Positions 59,772 through 64,000 of a stretch of DNA of 64,000 bases are shown here, one piece after another; the stretch's first letter is position 1, and the number at the start of each line of letters is the position of its first letter. The stretch covers positions 147,419 to 211,418 of the forward strand of contig NZ_JAKMAJ010000009.1 of the NCBI RefSeq assembly GCF_022378355.1, written 5' to 3'. The position numbers were made by a program, and so were the translations under genes. The DNA comes from Brenneria bubanii. Lineage in GTDB: Bacteria; Pseudomonadota; Gammaproteobacteria; Enterobacterales; Enterobacteriaceae. Under the pieces are notes generated by a model. It did no database searches, was not told the origin of the DNA, and saw only the letters and a program-made list of their open reading frames with translations.

Positions 59772-62700
59772 TTAGCCATGCGTATTTTCAGGCTTACTGA
59801 CCAAACTCTCCAGAGACGGCAGCGCGCCGCTGTAGTGTTCAAGCGTAATGGACACCGCCACCGTGCCGCCTTTGTCGCCGTTGAAGTTGCCTTCCGTGCT
59901 GACTTCAATCGTCGGCGAGCCATTGCCTTCCGTAATACGGATATAGTGGCTGATATCAGTCCCCTCCTCCAGTTCGCCGACCAGATCGCTTAAATCGATC
60001 CTGTCGCCTTCGCTGGCGTTGAAGTCTTTAATCACGTCATGCCCGACATCGCCAGACTGCCATTTGAACAGGTCAGCGCCCGACCCGCCGGTCAGGATAT
60101 CGTTGCCTGAGCCGCCGATCAGCGTATCGTCGCCGCTGCCGCCATACAGCTTATCGTTGCCGCTTCCGCCGTACAGCGTATCGTGACCGCCCTGACCGAA
60201 CAGGATATCGTTGCCCGAACCGCCATTGAGAATATCATTGCCGCCATTGGCGGAAGAGAGATCGAACTCGGCGCTATGCTCGGTGATATAGCCATGCACC
60301 TGCTCAACGGAGGCGGTGGTGTCCGCGCCCAAATGTAACTGGTTGCCGACATACTGCTGCAACGCCGGCAGGCCGTTACCATCAATGCCGTCAAACGATA
60401 TCGCATCGCCGAACAGGATGTCGTCGCCGCGTCCGCCCAGCAGCGTGTCATTCCCGCCGTTCAGTGGCTGATTCGATCCCAAAATCGCCTCGGAAAGCTG
60501 GCTAGGATCGATGTGATCCATCACCACGCCGTCACTATCATATTTTTGCAGGCTCGAAGCATTCAACGAGTCTCCGACGCCGATCGCCTCCACGTTCGAC
60601 ACCTGATGCAACAAGGCGTAGCCTTCAGCGGAGTTGGACGTTGTCGCCGAGTTGGAGTTGTAGCCCGTTCCCGCCAGATGAGAGATCTCATAGGTTCCGT
60701 CGCCTTCGGCATGAACCTGACCAATCAATGATTTCCCGCGATTGGAGTAGTAATAAACATTACCACTGCTGTCGATGACCTCGCGGCTCCCCCCCAAAAT
60801 GTTCATGTAATAGGCGTGCCCCGGTTGGTAATCAAACGAGTCGATATTCAACGAATCCGATCTGCTGACCATCACCCTATCCGTCTCGCCAGCCTGATAG
60901 AAGGTCGGCTCGCCGTCGGTGATGAAGTACGTCAGATTAGAGCCGCCGTTATGCGTCACGGTATCGCTCTGGAACCAGTTGGCCGCCGTTTTAAACACAT
61001 CCTCATAGTTGGTGCCTCCGCCGGAGGCCAGCGAATTCAGAACGCCGATCAGTCTGGATAGCGCATCAGCGTCCGATAGGTTTACAGACACGCTCTGACC
61101 GACGTTCGTATCGAAGTCGGCCAGGAAGACGTTGACCGATCCCGCATGAACATTGGAGGCGCTCTTGACCAGGTTATTGAACACGTTGGTCAGCGAAGCC
61201 ACCGTCTTATTAATGCTGTCCGTCGACAAACTGCCGGAGGAGTCCACCAGGAACGCAATATTGTAATTTTGCCCTTCCATGATCTGCAAACCGGAGACGT
61301 CGCCCACCATCAAATCGTTACTGTGCGTGCCGGTCAGCGTATCGTCGCCGGTGGTACCCACGGTGGCGCCGTACTGCTCGACTTCATGCGAAGAGTAACC
61401 GGTGGACGAATCGTAGTTCGCTATCTCGGTTGACGTCGCCTGCGCAATGACGTCGAACTTGCCGGCAGATACCGGAACCAACACGCTGACTTCAGACGTG
61501 AACGACTGCGCATTATTGGTATTCGGGATCAGGTAAGTTCCATCGCTACCCACGGTATAAAGCACCGTATTGCCGGAAACAATCTGCGTACCTTCCGGCA
61601 GACCGGACAGGGTAATGCCGGATAACGTTTCGCTGCCGTCGGTATCCGTCAGCGAAGCAGAAACGCTGATCGTATGCGCCTGATAACCGCTCTGGGCCGG
61701 TATCACTTCAATATTGGTGGTGCCATCGTTATCCGCCAGAACCGATGTACCGTCGCCATAGATCACGCCTTCCAACTGGTTGCCGCTGCTGATTATCTGC
61801 CCGTCGCCGTAAACGTTCACGCCATCAAACGTATTCACGTTGCTGGCGGCATTGTTGTTGGTCGAGTTGCTGACGCTGTATTTGGACGCATCGCCGTCCT
61901 GAATAAAGATATAGTCCGGCGACGTGCCGCTGGCTTCCGAACCGCCGTTACCGCTGACCTGATTCAGACCGCGCAGAGTGCCATCCTGGATATATCCAGA
62001 ACCGTCATGCACCACATAAATATCGCTGTAATTGCCGCTGCCGGTAGTATTCCCCTGCGTGTAGTAAGCGACTTTGCCGTTGCCGACCACTTCCGGAACC
62101 GGATCGCCATCCGTCAGCCAAACCCGGACGCCATCGCCGATCTTGACGATCTTGCCGTCCTGAACGTCGAAGCCGCCATTTTCGCTGCCGCCGTTAACCT
62201 TGATGGTTTCCGGTATCAGCGTGGTTTCGCCGCTGGTGGAACTCAGCGATACCAGCGGCGTATCCGCTACCGGCGTGATGTTGATGCTTAACGACGCGCT
62301 ATCGCCGATGTTGCCGGCGCTGTCGACCGGCTGATATGCCAATCCGCTTAGCGGCGTGCCTGCGACATTGGCTGCCGGTTCAAATCTCAAATCACTGTTA
62401 TCGGCCGTAAACACTTGCCCGACGCTGACCGTTTTCCAACTGCCGTCGTCGTTGTAGTACAAGGTGCCCGCACTGGCCGGCGGCAGAGATGAAACCACGA
62501 TGCTGACGGTATCGGCCGATGTGCCGAGATCGCTCCAGCCGATATGCAGCGGCGTATCTTCCGTTCCGGTAACGCTATCATCCACCGCAATCGGCGCCGT
62601 GGTGTCTTTCCACGCGTCGCTGCTATCGTGCGACTGATTGCCTGCCGGGTCGGTGGCTGTGGCGTTAACGGTAATTTTTCCCTCACTCAGCGAACTGAGA

Positions 62701-64000
62701 TCGCTTTGTACCTGCCATGCGCCATCCACAACCGGCACCGCGCCGACGGTTACGGACTTGCCGGCGGCATCGGTAAAGACCAGATCGACGGATTTTTCGC
62801 TGCTGGTGCCGCTGATAACCGTCGCGGTCAGTTCGGACTGACTGATATAGCCGTCATCGCCGGCAAAATGCGTAATGTCGATTTCCGGCGCAACCGTATC
62901 AACCGCATAGCCGTGGCTGGTATTGGCCGTGGTGATATTGCCTGCCGCATCGGCGGTAGTCACCGTGGCGTTAACCGCGGAATTCCCTGCCAAGACGCTG
63001 CCTGGAACATTGACGCTCCAGCTGTTGCCGTCGGCGTTAACCGTAGTCTGATAAGTCTCATTACCGACCGTGACGATAACCGCATCGCCAGCCTGCACGT
63101 TGCCGCCGGTTTGACCGGTGACGCTGATGCTCTGGCCGGATTCCGTCGCGTTCACTACGTTGTCCGCAGTGATGGGATCGATGGTTATCGACGCTTCCGG
63201 CGCCGTGGTGTCAACGCCGTAATCGTGGCTAGTGTTCGCCGTAGTGGTATTGCCGGCCGCATCCGCCGTAGTGACCGTGGCGGTGACAGAACCATTACCG
63301 GCCAGCACGCTGCCCGGTACGTTGACGCTCCAGCTATTGCCGTCGGCGTTGACCGTGGTCTGATAGGTTTCATTACCCACTGTCACTGTGACCGCATCGC
63401 CAGCCTGCACGTTGCCGCCGGTTTGACCGGTGACGCTGATGCTCTGGCCGGACTCGGCCGCATTCACCACGTTATCGGCGGTGATGTTATCAATGGTAAT
63501 TGAGGCTTCCGGCGCCACGGTGTCAACGCCATAACCGTGGCTGGTATTGGCCGTGGTGATATTGCCCGCCGCATCCGCCGTAGTGACCGTCGCGGTGACA
63601 GAACCATTACCGGCTAAGACGCTGCCCGGCACATTGACGCTCCAGTTGCCGTCGCCATTGACCGTGGTCTGATAGGTTTCATTACCCACCGTAACCGTGA
63701 CGTTATCGCCAGCCTGCACATTGCCGCCGGTTTGACCACTGACGCTGATGCTCTGACCGGATTCCGTCGCGTTCACTACGTTGTCCGCAGTGATGGGATC
63801 AATGGTTATCGACGCTTCCGGCGCCGTGGTATCAACGCCGTAATCGTGGCTGGCATTCGCCGTGGTGGTATTGCCCGCCGCGTCAGTGGTGGTAACCGTC
63901 GCCGTCACCGTCGTGTCGCCCGTCAGCGCGCTGCCCGGCACATTCGCGCTCCAGCTTTTGCCGCCATCGGCATCGGTGGTTACGGTTGCTGGATAAGTTT
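59772..64000 (-). CDS. LapA-like giant RTX adhesin, N-terminus beyond window
   Basis: The frame is open from the stop at 59772 to the window edge (about 1409 residues), so only the C-terminal part of a large type I-secreted adhesin is seen. From the N-terminal side: Ig-like repeats (63999-62880), further Ig-like domains with a DxAGN pattern (to about 62230), an Asn/Gly/Asp-rich domain (about 62210-61300), a von Willebrand A domain (about 61290-60820; MIDAS motif DSSGS at about 61246-61232), then RTX nonapeptides (60460-60400 and 60240-60070, GGSGNDxLxGG) and a secretion signal ending SLVSKPENTHG. The vWA plus RTX end is typical of LapA/BapA-type adhesins. LapG and LapD lie convergently next door. 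The LapG cleavage site should be near the unseen N-terminus. Confidence 0.92.
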   Translation of the reverse strand, partial: TYPATVTTDADGGKSWSANVPGSALTGDTTVTATVTTTDAAGNTTTANASHDYGVDTTAPEASITIDPITADNVVNATESGQSISVSGQTGGNVQAGDNVTVTVGNETYQTTVNGDGNWSVNVPGSVLAGNGSVTATVTTADAAGNITTANTSHGYGVDTVAPEASITIDNITADNVVNAAESGQSISVTGQTGGNVQAGDAVTVTVGNETYQTTVNADGNSWSVNVPGSVLAGNGSVTATVTTADAAGNTTTANTSHDYGVDTTAPEASITIDPITADNVVNATESGQSISVTGQTGGNVQAGDAVIVTVGNETYQTTVNADGNSWSVNVPGSVLAGNSAVNATVTTADAAGNITTANTSHGYAVDTVAPEIDITHFAGDDGYISQSELTATVISGTSSEKSVDLVFTDAAGKSVTVGAVPVVDGAWQVQSDLSSLSEGKITVNATATDPAGNQSHDSSDAWKDTTAPIAVDDSVTGTEDTPLHIGWSDLGTSADTVSIVVSSLPPASAGTLYYNDDGSWKTVSVGQVFTADNSDLRFEPAANVAGTPLSGLAYQPVDSAGNIGDSASLSINITPVADTPLVSLSSTSGETTLIPETIKVNGGSENGGFDVQDGKIVKIGDGVRVWLTDGDPVPEVVGNGKVAYYTQGNTTGSGNYSDIYVVHDGSGYIQDGTLRGLNQVSGNGGSEASGTSPDYIFIQDGDASKYSVSNSTNNNAASNVNTFDGVNVYGDGQIISSGNQLEGVIYGDGTSVLADNDGTTNIEVIPAQSGYQAHTISVSASLTDTDGSETLSGITLSGLPEGTQIVSGNTVLYTVGSDGTYLIPNTNNAQSFTSEVSVLVPVSAGKFDVIAQATSTEIANYDSSTGYSSHEVEQYGATVGTTGDDTLTGTHSNDLMVGDVSGLQIMEGQNYNIAFLVDSSGSLSTDSINKTVASLTNVFNNLVKSASNVHAGSVNVFLADFDTNVGQSVSVNLSDADALSRLIGVLNSLASGGGTNYEDVFKTAANWFQSDTVTHNGGSNLTYFITDGEPTFYQAGETDRVMVSRSDSLNIDSFDYQPGHAYYMNILGGSREVIDSSGNVYYYSNRGKSLIGQVHAEGDGTYEISHLAGTGYNSNSATTSNSAEGYALLHQVSNVEAIGVGDSLNASSLQKYDSDGVVMDHIDPSQLSEAILGSNQPLNGGNDTLLGGRGDDILFGDAISFDGIDGNGLPALQQYVGNQLHLGADTTASVEQVHGYITEHSAEFDLSSANGGNDILNGGSGNDILFGQGGHDTLYGGSGNDKLYGGSGDDTLIGGSGNDILTGGSGADLFKWQSGDVGHDVIKDFNASEGDRIDLSDLVGELEEGTDISHYIRITEGNGSPTIEVSTEGNFNGDKGGTVAVSITLEHYSGALPSLESLVSKPENTHG
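62880..63810 (-). repeat. Tandem 103-104-residue adhesin repeats
   Basis: At least three in-frame tandem units, nearly identical in DNA, have periods of 312 and 309 bp (the motif GCCTGCAC on the plus strand recurs at 63091, 63403 and 63712). Each encodes an Ig-like domain with GQTGGNVQAGD, TVTVGNETYQTTVNADGNS and VPGSVLAGN, ending in SHxYxVDTxAPE. The unit towards the window edge is more divergent (TTDADGGKSWSANVPGSALT). Such arrays vary in copy number by recombination. Confidence 0.88.

Noticed and set aside
60119-63503. Long open frames on the plus strand opposite the adhesin (for example 62544-63503)
   Set aside because: They arise from the repetitive, stop-poor composition of the adhesin gene; no ribosome sites or known domains.
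62880-64000. Tandem repeats considered as a CRISPR or non-coding satellite
   Set aside because: Period is 309-312 bp, in frame, and encodes Ig-like adhesin domains without stops.

Overview
The window is a chromosomal segment of a gamma-proteobacterium of the order Enterobacterales. Gene order largely follows the E. coli guaBA to tadA region, and the accessory genes point to the plant-associated, soft-rot group (Pectobacteriaceae: Pectobacterium, Dickeya, Brenneria or Lonsdalea). Clues are a protealysin-type protease with its inhibitor, a pectin acetylesterase-like protein behind a near-consensus KdgR operator, and a LapA-type giant adhesin with its LapG/LapD control pair. The species cannot be fixed from sequence alone.

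Layout. 1-1254: the edge of a mobile island, with a P4-type integrase cut by the window edge and placed at the 3' end of guaA. 1255-6015: guaA, guaB (minus) and divergent xseA. 6117-8910: accessory insertions (protealysin/emfourin pair, AEC carrier) around yfgJ. 8971-18916: a conserved housekeeping run on the minus strand: der, bamB, yfgM, hisS, ispG, rodZ, pilW, rlmN, ndk. 19276-24005: an alpha-glucoside PTS permease, a GH4 phospho-alpha-glucosidase and an RpiR-family regulator, with native sseA between enzyme and regulator. 24031-32148: sseB, pepB and the full isc operon (iscR-S-U-A, hscB-A, fdx, iscX) behind tandem IscR sites. 32279-33927: divergent trmJ and suhB. 34053-37671: a Fur-box-preceded iron-complex ABC transporter and the remnant of a second binding protein behind its own Fur box. 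37796-39510: a ZevA/ZevB-type metal system with a perfect Zur-like palindrome at its start codon. 39637-42258: hcaT and glyA. 42588-44435: KdgR box and the pectin acetylesterase-like gene. 44611-48590: glnB, glrR, qseG, glrK. 48739-49199: the sRNA gene glmY with a sigma-54 promoter, an IHF site and three GlrR-type sites. 49288-56401: purL, mltF, tadA, pgpC. 56637-64000: lapG, lapD, a small unknown protein and the C-terminal part of a giant RTX adhesin that runs off the window.

Functional themes. PurR-like boxes precede guaB, purL and glyA, consistent with a shared purine/one-carbon regulon. Metal control shows in the Fur boxes, the Zur-like palindrome and the IscR sites. GlrK/GlrR with QseG probably drives glmY, which controls glucosamine-6-phosphate synthesis. 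LapD (a degenerate GGDEF/EAL receptor) probably holds LapG away from the adhesin so that cyclic-di-GMP sets surface attachment. Two families of short dispersed repeats occupy many intergenic gaps.

The observations I rate highest are the GlrR/IHF/sigma-54 control region of glmY with its 21-bp perfect inverted repeat, the Zur-like palindrome abutting the zevAB start codon, the SGNH-family protein lacking two expected catalytic residues behind a KdgR box, the truncated Fur-box-associated binding protein, and sseA embedded in the alpha-glucoside cluster. No clearly undescribed multi-gene system was found; most of the window is recognisable core genome with accessory inserts.
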